A stretch of DNA of 64,000 bases from Aplectana chamaeleonis. Its lineage: Eukaryota > Nematoda > Chromadorea > Rhabditida > Cosmocercidae. Where the stretch lies: positions 124,001 to 188,000 of the forward strand of contig JAPDOI010000063.1 in the NCBI GenBank assembly GCA_029168955.1, given 5' to 3'. A model generated the notes under the pieces. The model made no database searches. It had not been told where the DNA came from and saw only the letters and a list, made by a program, of their open reading frames with translations. Both the position numbers and the translations under genes were made by a program. Below, piece by piece: positions 53,862 to 64,000 of this stretch (within the stretch, counting starts at the first letter, position 1; the number at the start of each line of letters is the position of its first letter).

Positions 53862-56730
53862 ATGAACCTTACGAATGATACAACTGCCGCCGTCGAAGAT
53901 GAAGGAGTGCCTTTTCATGTAAGCTTGATCGAGGCCCTGCTTGTATTGGCGGTGAGTCACTCTTATGCATTGATCTGTACAACATTTCAAATTTGGTCCT
54001 TAAACGGTACCGATTTAAAAGACTATCAAAGGTTCTCGGTGGATTCCGCAAAGAATATTCGTGAAGTCAGTGATTAGATTGTAGAATTGCGTGATTGTTC
54101 AACAAATCTGCATTCAGGTGTCGTTTGTTGGTATGATGTGTAATTTCCTATCATTTCTTATTATGATCCGGCATCGGGTATTCAAGAACTCATTCGGCTA
54201 TCTCACTGCTTATCATGCATTGTCTAATGCAGCAATTCTACTCATATTTATCGCATGGGCAGTTCCGTGGACTATTTGGTAAAAACTAACACTAAATTTT
54301 TTGGAGGACTTCTGCTAATGCAGTTCAAAATGATGTCAGTGTTCCGCCAAAATCTTTAACTTGGTATACACATTAGATATATGTTTAAGTCTCGGATTGC
54401 GTGCATGTTCATGGGGGGATGATGGTAGGGTTGTTCGTGCGCGACGGTAACGTTTTTGGCCCAAATCACCAACTCACTAGCACTCAATTTGACAACGCCA
54501 GAAAGAGATAAGTCGAGACTTTCTACACGTGGCCTTCAGAGATGGGCATTCGACGATAGGAACCAAAGCTTTCGAACGAGGCGAATAGTCGAGAAACCAT
54601 TTGATTCAATTTTCCGGATTACTCAAATATTTCAGAAAACGAACACTTTAAATTCCTGAACGAATCGAATGTACGAAAAACAGAAATCTCAGCTCCCAAA
54701 TGAATTGTACCTTTGGCATCTTTCATAGTCCTCACCGCAAGCGCGGCACGCGCGTGACGCGCGGGACGAGCGGTGGACTATGAAACTTTTCACCGCCTGG
54801 CACGCGCGGGACGAGCGGAAAGCCACTATGAAATCTCCAGCGGCACCGCCATGGCGGTGCGGGTAAAAGTCGGGCCTCAACTGGGACTTGTACAGAATTT
54901 CCTGGCTTGCATTTGCGTACGCGGTGGCGCAGGATAGTCCCAGAATTATTTATGTTGGAGCGGACTCAATTCGAGAAGCAATTATTGATTGAAACGGTAA
55001 AACCGCCACGGCGGTTCGGGCGGCGCCGCTATGGCGGTGCTGATGGACTATGAAAGTTCTGACCGCGAGTCCCGCGCGTGCCGCGCGGTAAGAACTTTCA
55101 TAGTCTACCGCCGTTCCCGCGCGTCACGCGCTTGCCGCGCTCGCGGTGAGGACTATGAAAGATGCCTTTGAAAACATTAGAATTTTAAATTTTGTGTGAA
55201 TCATTAGCATTTGAACAATTACACAAGTCGGTACAAGTAGATCTAGTGGCCCCACTGACTGCTCCAATGCAAGAAAGACTGCGAAGAATGTGGAGTTCGC
55301 CAGGAGGCAGAGCGTTTTCTCACGCTATCGATGTGATTCTGCAGCCGATTGACATCGACAGGGTCATTGATTTCAATACCAGACCTTCTGAGGGGTTCAT
55401 GCTCTCTAAGGTTATAGCAGTTCGAACCTAGAAAGTTACCAACAACTAGCTACAGTTATTTAAGAATCAATTTCATAAATGATAAATATTCAGGATAGTC
55501 CCGGATCAGCTGCAAGGGCTTAACCTACGAGTTGGACAGCTTTCACTTTATTTTGTTGAGACATCGTTTCACTGTTGTTTATTCATTTCATTCAACAGGT
55601 ATTCTGAATTTTTTATCAGCCCATTTGTACCATTCGTGTCATTGAATAAGCAACACGCGACGCTGATCTGCTATCGCCGCAGCGAAGAGGTTCTTTCTTT
55701 CAACTATCACTGAATAAGCGCTTTACTTTGCGATGAAGATCCGAAAGCCGATGCGCTTACTTCTTATCAACACATCCTAGTTATAAATAAAACTAATTAG
55801 GTGATCTCGTCATTTAATACTTGCATCAAAATCGCGAGTAGCCTAACATTACGTTGGCCCACAGCGTCGGACACTTCGAAAAAATGTGTCAAAACATAAT
55901 ATTGCAGGTTTATGGCAATTTCCTTCCCTATCAAATATCGGCGAATATTCACTGTAAAAACGACAATATTTATCATTGGCTTCATAAGTGCAATTAGCAT
56001 TCTTTATTGGAGCATATATTTTATACCGGGGTGTGATTTCTATTTTGATCACATATATCGGGTATGGGCATTTGGCGGCGAACCATGCAGTCTATTGTTG
56101 TCATTTTATGTTGACATGACATACAACGTCACGTTATTCATTGGAGTTGGCTTTTTCGACATAATAACTCTTATTCTCCTTAAAAGAAAAACTAATGTTT
56201 GTTTAGCTCACTCGCCTTTTTATATAGCAGGAACATTTACAGTTATTTTTCGAATGTCTGTTTTCAGAGAATGAAGGGTGGTCGCAAAGCCCGGGACGCT
56301 AAACAAAGCAAAGACGCTGCGAGGCAAGAGAGAAGGGAGCTTATCTTTTTTATACAGGTGAGAATCGCAAAGAATAATGCATTGAAATAGTGGCTTTATG
56401 GTGACCATTGAGGCCTTCATGAACTCAAGCATCTATGCGTTCATGCTTGTGTGCTTCCACCTGATATCCCGCGTTATACAGACTGATTTCGAAATGTTCT
56501 TGTGTACAACATTCATTTGGGGATTCTCTCATGCAGCCGGAGGGTGTGTTTGCCCCACCACACGTCGGCTAAAGCTAATGAAAACAAATTGCAGAGTGAT
56601 CTTGGTGGTTCTCAATCCGGAGATTCGTCGCCATTTGCTCAGCCTTCGCTACCTCTCCACATCAATTAATGATCCTACCACGGCAATTCAAATACGACCG
56701 ACAGCTGTGACAGTTAGCGCAAAGATTTAG
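53862..56730 (+). CDS. Serpentine receptor class x (Srx-type) 7-TM chemoreceptor, gene C
   Basis: Exons: 53862-53951, 54118-54278, 55494-55598, 55908-56196, 56268-56357, 56413-56543 and 56595-56730 (TAG). All open, about 333 residues. Starts MNLTNDTTAAVEDE, an N-terminus with a potential N-glycosylation site. Srx marks as in gene A: SFGYLTAYHALSNA, VGQLSLYFVETS, FISFNRFMAI, GCDFYFDHIYRVWAFGG, FFIQAFMNSS and HAAGG...LNPEIRR. Intron phases are identical to A and B. Introns are short except intron 2 (1215 bp), which carries an inverted-repeat element. Poly(A) signal AATAAA at 56780-56785. The most compact copy and apparently intact. Predicted sensory GPCR; ligand unknown. Confidence 0.88.
54715..55166. 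mobile_element. GC-rich TIR element in intron 2 of srx gene C
   Basis: GGCATCTTTCATAGTCCTCACCGC on the left and GCGGTGAGGACTATGAAAGATGCC on the right: a perfect 24-bp match extending imperfectly to about 80 bp. The interior repeats GACTATGAAA and CGCGCGGGACGAGCGG-like words. 452 bp, no coding. Its GC content contrasts strongly with the AT-rich intron. Confidence 0.75.
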
Positions 56731-58195
56731 GAAATAACTTTGCATTGTAGACCGTATTTGTTAGGTTGAATGAAATGCAAATAAAGTATTTACTTGCAAT
56801 TCGGCGTAGTCTCAGCCCTCCACATATGAGGAATCCGAATCCATGTAGGTGTGAACGGTGCAATTGTCAACACATTTGATCAGATTCATCGATAACAAAA
56901 GCAGATAAGGGCTGAACACGGGCAGCCGATGCGTCCAGAGTCCGATTTACTTCTCACCTTAGCTCTAGCATGTGATTGTATAGATGACACCCGAAGCAGC
57001 ACAGTTTCCTTCCTTGCCTTGAGGGGGGATGATACAATTAGGGGCAACGTAGGCGCAATCATATAGGCAATTTCTCACCAACTGACGTTTCGATTTATTG
57101 CGAGAGATTTTCACCAGAGCCACAGTTTTTTTCTAATCCTGCTCCTCGCAAGCACTCATTGATTTCACTGCTCACCTTATCTAACTACATATAAGATAAA
57201 TGGAATTTTTAAAGAAACTTTATTGCCTTGAAGTACATTTGGACACTGCTCGCGGCCATGCGTGGGCCAGTACTTCTTTGAGTAAACTTCGTATCCGTTA
57301 AGGTGAGCGATTTGACTAGCGAGTTTTTGGACTTCTCGCATTCTTTCTGGCTAGAAGACATACTTACTGACCACTTTGTGATTTTGAGTTAAGCTTGCGC
57401 ATTTAGAAAAGGCAACCAGCCATCGCACGGTTTTTCCCGAGTAAGTTTCGAGTGTTCGCACTGAGCGTTGATCAGGGGTGCGTTCCAAGAACATTCCCAT
57501 GGCAAAACGCTTCTATGGAAAAGTAGTCACGGCGACGTAAAAGCAATTATCAGTTACGATTCGTGGCCCTGGGAAACAAGTTTGGTCATGGAAAGGCTAT
57601 TTGCCCTCCCACGGCATCGTGGAAACATTCTTGGAACGCACCCCAGGTCGTAAAACGGGTCCATTTCCTGCTGCGCCGAGCCAATTAATTTTTACATGTA
57701 GTTTAAGAGTAACATGTTTAAGAGTTGCATGTTACTCTTAAACTACATGTAATTCACCCGAGATATTTGAGTTTTGTTACTCTTACACATGTAATTTACT
57801 TGAGTAGAGATTATTCACATGTAACTTACATTGGCCGAGATATGTTATAAGTATAATGTAATCGTCCCTCATGTTACAAGTATCGTAAGTTTCCAGCAAT
57901 TGAAAACATATTACATGTAAAATATCTTGGCAAATGTAGACTCTGGAAAATCTCTAGTGACTTGTCGATTTCGATTATCAACAGTAGGGGAGCTGTTGGC
58001 CTCGGTGAGACATAACTGGTGATAAGGAGGTTCCGAAAAAAAGCTACCGCTCCGCGCTGTGATAACCGGAAACAGGAGTTCACTTGAAATGAAACAAAGT
58101 CTATGTGAGTCTACATTCGGCCTGCGAGCGAGAGGTCGTTAGATCACATGTAACATGCATGGGTGGAAATAATTCGCAAGTGATATACCAGGCCG
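56731..58195. other. Intergenic after srx gene C
   Basis: The first 200 bp is the 3' flank of gene C, resembling those of genes A and B. The rest has no gene. A hairpin at 57692-57752 is listed separately, and 57750-57870 keeps repeating ACATGTAA-like words. Confidence 0.4.
57692..57752. repeat. Perfect 25-bp-arm hairpin
   Basis: TTACATGTAGTTTAAGAGTA followed by ACATG pairs exactly with CATGTTACTCTTAAACTACATGTAA across an 11-bp loop. Confidence 0.75.
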
Positions 58196-58197
58196 TC

Positions 58198-59407
58198 CAA
58201 TTATTCCTGTCCGAAAATTTTCAAAATTCTATAATTTTCCTTAGAAGTGTTATAATATCAGGCAAGTGTAAGAACCTTCTAGAAGGTTCTCCAATGTTCT
58301 ACGCTAGGGGTATATAAGGCGCAGTCGCCGCGTACTGCTACCAGGACAAGCGAAAATGGACCAAGGTCGAATTCGTACGTTCGTGTACTACGAGTGGCTG
58401 CTGGGCAACGACACGGGCACCGCGGTCGCCAACATCTGCAGAGCGTGCAAGGAGGATGCAGTGTTCCAACGAACAGTCAGCCGCTGGTTCAATCGTTTCG
58501 TGAGCGGCGACACGAGCCTCGAGGACAGGGAGCACAGCGGGAGGCCTTATACGGTGGATGATGACAAAGTCCGTCGCTGTATCAAGGAGAAGCCGGAGAC
58601 CACCACCCGCGAACTGGCGACGACGCTCGGCTGCAGCAAGTCCACTATCCACAATCGACTCAACCTACTCGGCTACCACAAAGTTCTGGCCCGTTGGATC
58701 CCCACCGTCTGACGGACGCCAACAAGCAGAGCCGCGTGGCCGTCTGCCAGTCCCTCCTCCTTCGTCCGCATCGCGAGGCGTTTCTCGACGACCTGGTCAC
58801 TGGGGATGAGAGCTGGGTCCTCTACGACCACGTCGCCCGCCATGCCGTCTGGGTCCCGCGCGGAGAAGAGCCGACGACGACGCCGAAAGCCGACCTGCAC
58901 TCTCTGAAGATCATGCTCTGCTGCTGGTGGAACACCAAGGGCATGCTGTACTTCGAGCTGCTCCCGCAAGGCAGGACGGTCTTCGCCTCCATCTACACCG
59001 ATCAGCTTGAGAAACTAGCCGCTGCCATCCGAGAAAAGCGTCCCCGACGGGCCTCGGTCCACCTGCTGCACGACAGCGCGCGCCCCTACGTGACGAAGGA
59101 GACCCAGCAGAAGTTGGCGACGCTCGGCTGGGAGACGGTTGCCCATCCTTTTTTTTCCGCCCGCTGAAGCACCATTTGGCCGGAAGAAAATTCACCAACT
59201 GCGACAATGTCAAATGCGACATCGCAGACTTCTTCGAGTCGCAGCCCCCGGAGCTCTGGGCGAACGGCATCGGCGACCTGCCCAATCGATGGGCCACTGT
59301 TGTGGGTAGCTGAGGTGATTATATTGTTGATTAGACGTGTTTTTCAATAAAGGTGAAAAAAAATAAAAATGGTGAAATTTTCGGACAAGAATTATTGGAC
59401 AACCTGG
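58198..59407 (+). mobile_element. Mariner, copy 3, degenerate
   Basis: 1210 bp between TA dinucleotides (58196-58197 and 59408-59409). Ends are CCAGGCCGTCCAATTATTC and GAATTATTGGACAACCTGG. TATATAA at 58311-58317. The longest mariner copy here. Confidence 0.9.
58356..59167 (+). pseudogene. Mariner transposase pseudogene, copy 3
   Basis: Frame 1 (58356-58712) gives a complete two-helix-turn-helix DNA-binding region (FVYYEWLLGNDTGTAVANIC...GRP...TTRELATTLGCSKSTIHNRLNLLGYHKVLARWIP). A frameshift near 58700 moves the reading to frame 2 (58694-59167): TGDESWVLYDH holds the first catalytic Asp and LLHDSARPY the second (the usual HDNARP is HDSARP here). The region of the third Asp (PDLAPSDYH in relatives) is deleted around 59150 and replaced by FFSAR and a stop. 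It cannot catalyse transposition. Confidence 0.85.
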
Positions 59408-59409
59408 TA

Positions 59410-59635
59410 CATTGGCCAATTTATATTACATGTGTATTGATTTAGCCCTTTTATATTCTTTGAAATATGTTTTCAGTTTTCTGAGATTCTCTCTCCTACA
59501 GTGGTTTTTTTTACCTTCTGATGAACTCTCCAAACTTCAAGAAAGGGAAGGCGATCAGCTAGAAGAGATATGTAGTTTCATCCAAATAGAAGATCAGTTC
59601 CAAATATGTCTCCTGCTTGTGTTTTGTCACTCTTA
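59410..59635. other. Short spacer
   Basis: Nothing recognised. Confidence 0.4.
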
Positions 59636-59882
59636 GGCCCCGTCAGAGCTGCTCGATCGACTGAATCCCACCCAATCGCTACGCACCTAAATAGTGACAG
59701 ACCGATGCAGAAAACACACCTTATGTGTTCGTCTGCGACCGTCTGCTAGTGTCCGCAATCCATTCAGCCGATATTCGTGTGCCACGGGCGCACACTGGCA
59801 GGGCCAATGCACCCGAGGTCGGTTTTTCCGCCCACGTCTCAGTCGGATTCAGTCGGTTTTTGACCCAAGTCTGACGGGGTCC
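59636..59882. mobile_element. PIF/Harbinger-like MITE, short degenerate copy
   Basis: GGCCCCGTCAGA on the left, TCTGACGGGGTCC on the right, with TTA before the left end and a degraded right flank. Related to 4851-5349 by termini and by repeated AGTCGG words. 247 bp. Confidence 0.6.
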
Positions 59883-60760
59883 ATAGGGCGGCGACGGTCT
59901 GACAAAGCGTAAAATCACGTTAGGCAGAGTCCGCCCAAAGTTTGATCACCATTTTTCTGACCTGTGCTTGTGTTCTTTTAGGATGAACAGTTAACTGAGT
60001 TTCGCGTTTAAATGAGCTACCTTGTGATATCTTGTGATCAGTCAACGAACCATTTAGCAACGTAGAATTGCTGCCCGTTGGAGTCCAAGCACCTCACTTT
60101 AGTTGTGTATCCCCTCGTAAAATTCGAAACTTTGACTTGAGTCAGAATGTCCAGGAAACTTTACGTGTTCATTGATTTTCTGCTAGAATTTTTAGCGTTA
60201 TTCCAGGTAAGAATCGTGAATCCACCTGCGATAGGGAACATAAACCAATTTTTCAATTATCAAAACAGCTGACTGCCGAAGAGGAAACAGCCTTCTAGCA
60301 CGTCAAAATTAGCGACCTTATTCCATACACAGTAACAAGATGTGGTTATGTTATGTTATGTAATGCTATCTATGTTGTGTTGTGCTGTTATGTTATGTGA
60401 TCTTATTTTATGTCAAAAGAAGTAAAATATCAGGCTACAACTAAATGCAGGGCAAGTGTATGTATAAGAGTGGTAGACACTACAGCTTCGTTCCTGCCCT
60501 TAGGCTAGTTATAGGGAAAAAGGTTTGTGGAGTAAGAAATAGTAGAGGACAGAAGCTAGCCAAAACAAAAACCAAGAAAAATAAGTGGAGTGAGTGGAAA
60601 ATAACGCGAATGCATGGAAACGGCGTGTAATCCGTTGTCGAAGAGTAATCATAAATCACATTGTTTGGTGTCAAATCATATTTGGCTGCGCACATCGATT
60701 TAGACCACCTGTGTGCTATGGTCACAAAACATGTGTGTGATAAACTCAGCGAAAACTTAA
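59883..60760. other. Intergenic; degenerate (TTATG) tract
   Basis: 60341-60416 is an imperfect TTATG-like tract with interruptions. No gene. Confidence 0.45.
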
Positions 60761-61197
60761 AGGCATCGTCCACGATGAAAAATGGTTTTGGAGTTTTTCG
60801 TTGAATATGGGAGGTAAGAGGTCTACTAAGACAATCCTGCCAGAAAGAGCAGCTAAAATGCCCGAAAAACGCTTTTCTCTACCAAAACAGTATCGCTTTT
60901 GTGACTTTTCATTTCTGGCATTAGAAGAATTGACCGGTTCGGAGGAGTAAACTGTTTAACGTATTAAACGTGATAAACGTGATAAATTCGTTTGATAACC
61001 GGTTGTTTTTCTTTCTTCCTTGTAACAAGGGATCGACCCAAAGGCCGGCCTCCAAACCCATGCGGCCGTTTTGAGGTTGCGAAAACTTCATTCGGAGGCA
61101 ATTCCAGAACTCCAAAGTTTGTGAATGACTTTTTGAAGACACACTAGTCCGATTAAACGCAAAAACTGGAAAACGGTTTTTATCATGTACAATACCT
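60761..61197. mobile_element. TTAA-type MITE, family A, divergent
   Basis: AGGCATCGTCCACGATGAAAA on the left and TCATGTACAATACCT on the right, with TTAA (60757-60760) and TTAC (61198-61201) flanks. Non-coding, 437 bp. Confidence 0.55.
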
Positions 61198-61859
61198 TTA
61201 CCAGCATGTGTCTTCATAGATCTGAAGATGAGAATCTCGGACCCAAAAATTCGATTGGACCTTGCTTTCTAACTCTTGGCCGCCTTTTTTTTTCTAAACC
61301 GCAAAACTAACTTTTTTCCGGCAAGAACATTTTCCATTCATGTTTGATGCTTCTTCAGAATCTGATCGTTTACTATGGTCCTGAATCAAAAGAATTATTT
61401 TGCATTAACACTTGTTCTTTGTCATGGTTGAGTAACATACATACAATAGGTTGTCAGGTCTTGGGATTTTCGCTCTCATCAGGGCTTCATGATCGCAAAC
61501 CGTGGGTCAATGATGGGTTTGCTTCCAATTCATGCCTGCTATTTTCGCAGCAAACCCAACTGTAGCCTTTGGTTTGCCGCTCATTAATGCAAGTCCTAGT
61601 TGCTCTCACGCTGCTGCTCATATATACTGCAGATTTGCTGATTTATTCTGCATGGTCTTCAATGAGTGGACCTGACTAGGCAGCAGAATTCTGAACCTTT
61701 TCGAGACGCGTTCAAAAAATTCTTATTCATGCCTTATTGGTCTGAACGTAGAATTTGATTACCATCTTTAATGTAATTTGATGTTCTAGCCAAATAAAAA
61801 GGAAATGTTTCAGTTTGCTGGAGGGAGACACACAATGTCTAATTTAGGGAGTCCTTCTG
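61198..61859 (+). other. 5' flank of srx gene D
   Basis: 61440-61859 is homologous to the 5' flank of gene C. No gene. Confidence 0.5.
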
Positions 61860-63975
61860 ATGAACGTCACGAATGATACAACAACTGTCGATGTCGAAGA
61901 TGGGGGAGTGCCCTTGTTTGTAAGCTTGATCGAGGCCATGCTTGTATTCGTGGTGAGTCACTCTTATACATTTGTGCTAAACGTTTTGATTTGAGTCCTT
62001 GAAAGGTATCGATTGAATGAGGCTATCGTAAAGTCTCAGTAGATTTCTTGAATATACCCGTGACGACAGTCATTAGATGGCAGGTTCGAATGATTGTTTA
62101 GCGAATCTGGATTCAGGTCTCGTTTATTGGCATGATGTTTAATTTTTTGTCATTTCTCGTTATGATCCGGCATCGTGTATTCAAGAACTCATTCGGTTAT
62201 CTTACTGCTTATCATGCATTATCTAATGCAGCAATTCTACTCATATTTATCACCTGGGCTGTTCCGTGGACTATCTGGTAATGTCTAGCACAACTTTTCG
62301 AAGTCTTTCCTCTATTGTGGTTCAAAATGCATTGGACTCTTAATCTGTAGGGTTCGGAACTCGCAGTAGGTGTGTGTTCTACTCTAGGATCGCCTGCGAC
62401 TGTTTGAGAGAGGTTGTAGGGTTGCTCAAACACTGTAAGAACGTTATTTTTCCTATTGCGTGATGTGTACAAATCACCTAATCCCTATAACTCCACTCTA
62501 AAATGCTAAAAAGAGATCAGGTAAGGCTCTTTATATTACTAGACAGTCACTAAAGTCGTATTCTATTTGATTCAAATGAATATTCGGAATACTTATCGTA
62601 ATATTCAGGTGAAAACTAGAATTTTCAAAACATTCTTTTATAATTCATGAATAATCTCGAACAATTTTTTCAATATTCGGTGGTTGAATATTCGAATTTT
62701 GTAACTGGATTCTGACCGAATCTTCGAAGAATCCAATATTCAAGTTCTCTGAATGAACCGGGGGTGTTCGAACCATAAATGCTCAACCGAAAATCCATTT
62801 ATGTGGAAAACACAATCAGTCTGCGCAAAGAAGGGACTCAGGGGGTTGTTTTGGGCGCTAAACAAGATTGACGATACAAAGTCGAGTGACGATACTGACT
62901 GCTTCGACGCATGGAAGGGAGTGCGGGGTACGTGAGGTTTGCGTTCCGGACAATGCGTTTTCTCACGCAAGTCATTCTGCCTTCAATTGACATCGACTGG
63001 GTTATTGATTTTAATTAGCGCCAGTCTCAGGAACTTATGCTTTTTAAACTTCAGCAGTTCAGACCTACGATACCGCTCTTTTTTTTTGCAAAAAAAAGCG
63101 TTCTGCGGCGTTCTTTGCGATCAAAAACTTCGCATCGCCATAGTTAGCTTCAGACTGGTCCGATTTCAATTTGAAAGTCATTTATGGATTTTCTTCTTCG
63201 ATTCCCCTACGATAAAGGTAAAAATCATAGATTCAACTTTAGAAGTTTCAACTAATTATGCATATTTGCGTCACGACATCCCTCATTATAAGTTGCTCAG
63301 ACAGTCATAACTGCAGAAATCTGTCAAGTTTCGGCTTGTTGTGATTGATGCCAATTTTAGAGAAAAATACACCTTTTTCATCAAATTACCGGAGTCAAAA
63401 AGACTGCACATACCATTGCATCCACCTCACCGAAAGGAGCACAAAAATTTAGTGAAAAATGTATTTCTTCATTTTTGTGCTTTTCTGCACAGCGCTTTTT
63501 TGCAGCAAATTTACGCTTGCGCGGTTTTGTTTAAGGTCAATGGTATACATTGTCACTGCCATCAGTGATAGTCATGACATTCAGCACAAATATTGACGGG
63601 ACCAGCATCGGAGCAATGGCACTGGCCGTCGTAGCAACAGCTGTCGTGTGTCCGTTGCAGCGGCGTGTAGCGTAGGGCCGATGTGCCGATGCCTATGGTT
63701 GCTGTCGCTGTGCAGCGAACTGTCACAGCGACATATTTAAAGGGCGGGAGGCGGTCGCTGTCGCTGTGCAAAGCGACGCGACCGCGTGTCGCAAAAGTAT
63801 ACCACTGGCCTAAGGTTACGACGAACTAGCGGATCTTATTCAGGAAACAATAAAAATGATCAATGTTCAGGACAGTTCCGCACCAGCTGCACGGGCTCAA
63901 CCGACGAGTTGGACAACTTTCACTTTATTTTGTTGAGGCATCGTTTCACTGCTGTTTATTCATTTCACTCAACAG
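61860..63975 (+). CDS. Serpentine receptor class x (Srx-type) chemoreceptor, gene D (partial, runs off the window)
   Basis: First three exons of a fourth paralogue, closest to gene C: 61860-61952 (MNVTNDTTTVDVEDGG...SLIEAMLVFV), 62117-62277 (VSFIGMMFNFLSFLVMIRHR...SFGYLTAYHALSNAAILLIFITWAVPWTIW) and 63871-63975 (HQLHGLNRRVGQLSLYFVEASFHCCLFISLNR). All are open, with splice sites GTGAGT, GTAATG and GTATTA and the same phases as the others. Exons 4-7 should lie beyond 64000. Differences include FISLNR for FISFNR at the end of TM3. Predicted sensory GPCR; integrity beyond exon 3 cannot be judged. Confidence 0.85.
62278..63870 (+). other. Intron 2 of srx gene D
   Basis: 62930-63080 aligns with 55300-55430 in intron 2 of gene C (shared TTTTCTCACGC, TTGACATCGAC and GTTATTGATTT), confirming the C/D pairing. 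62590-62710 is rich in GAATATTC-like words. 63590-63790 has a GC-rich, partly repetitive patch (GTCGCTGT, TGTGCA(G/A)GCGA words). No gene. Confidence 0.5.
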
Positions 63976-64000
63976 GTATTAGAAAATTTCCAAACTCATT

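Noticed and set aside
55192..55431. 80-codon open frame in intron 2 of srx gene C
   Set aside because: The homologous stretch in gene D (62930-63080) has stops and indels, so it is intron sequence.

Overview
This window looks like nuclear DNA of a clade V, strongylid- or hookworm-like nematode. The evidence is four chemoreceptor genes of the nematode-only serpentine receptor class x (srx) type with short consensus introns, mariner, RTE and CR1 elements of the kind common in strongylids, and an exact copy of the 22-nt nematode SL1 trans-spliced leader. The species is an inference. There are no bacterial-type operons, no rRNA and no convincing intact tRNA.

Layout. The only host protein-coding genes I can support are four srx paralogues, all on the + strand: A (432-6226), B (28298-36917), C (53862-56730) and D (61860 to beyond the right edge; three exons visible). 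A-C have seven exons with the same intron phases and open reading frames throughout. A and B are sister copies, as are C and D: flanks and large introns align within each pair but not between pairs. This is a tandem gene family grown by segmental duplication and then spread apart by repeats.

The rest is mobile-element sequence. Between A and B are a mariner inside a TTAA-type MITE (7107-8400), a 1.65-kb inverted-repeat element full of a short GC-rich motif (10135-11788), and an RTE-type LINE on the minus strand (12207-22990). A 9.2-kb tandem BEL/Pao-like LTR array (LTR-body-LTR-body-LTR, 13251-22438) interrupts the LINE endonuclease domain. The array carries gag and protease, no reverse transcriptase or integrase, and a second zinc-knuckle region where pol should be. 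Every LTR contains the exact SL1 leader in the element's sense orientation. A 515-bp mariner deletion derivative (26835-27349) keeps an open frame for the DNA-binding domain only.

Between B and C are more TTAA MITEs, a fold-back, a degenerate tandem repeat, LINE fragments of two clades and several long hairpins. Between C and D are a full-length but broken mariner and further MITEs. Several elements sit inside srx introns; one MITE in intron 1 of gene B has a clean empty site in gene A.

How it works together: the receptors are probably 7-TM chemosensory GPCRs, transcribed individually. Everything else is best read as parasitic DNA. The most unusual signal is the SL1 leader built into an LTR. 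All coordinates and identities were read by eye; nothing was searched or aligned by machine.
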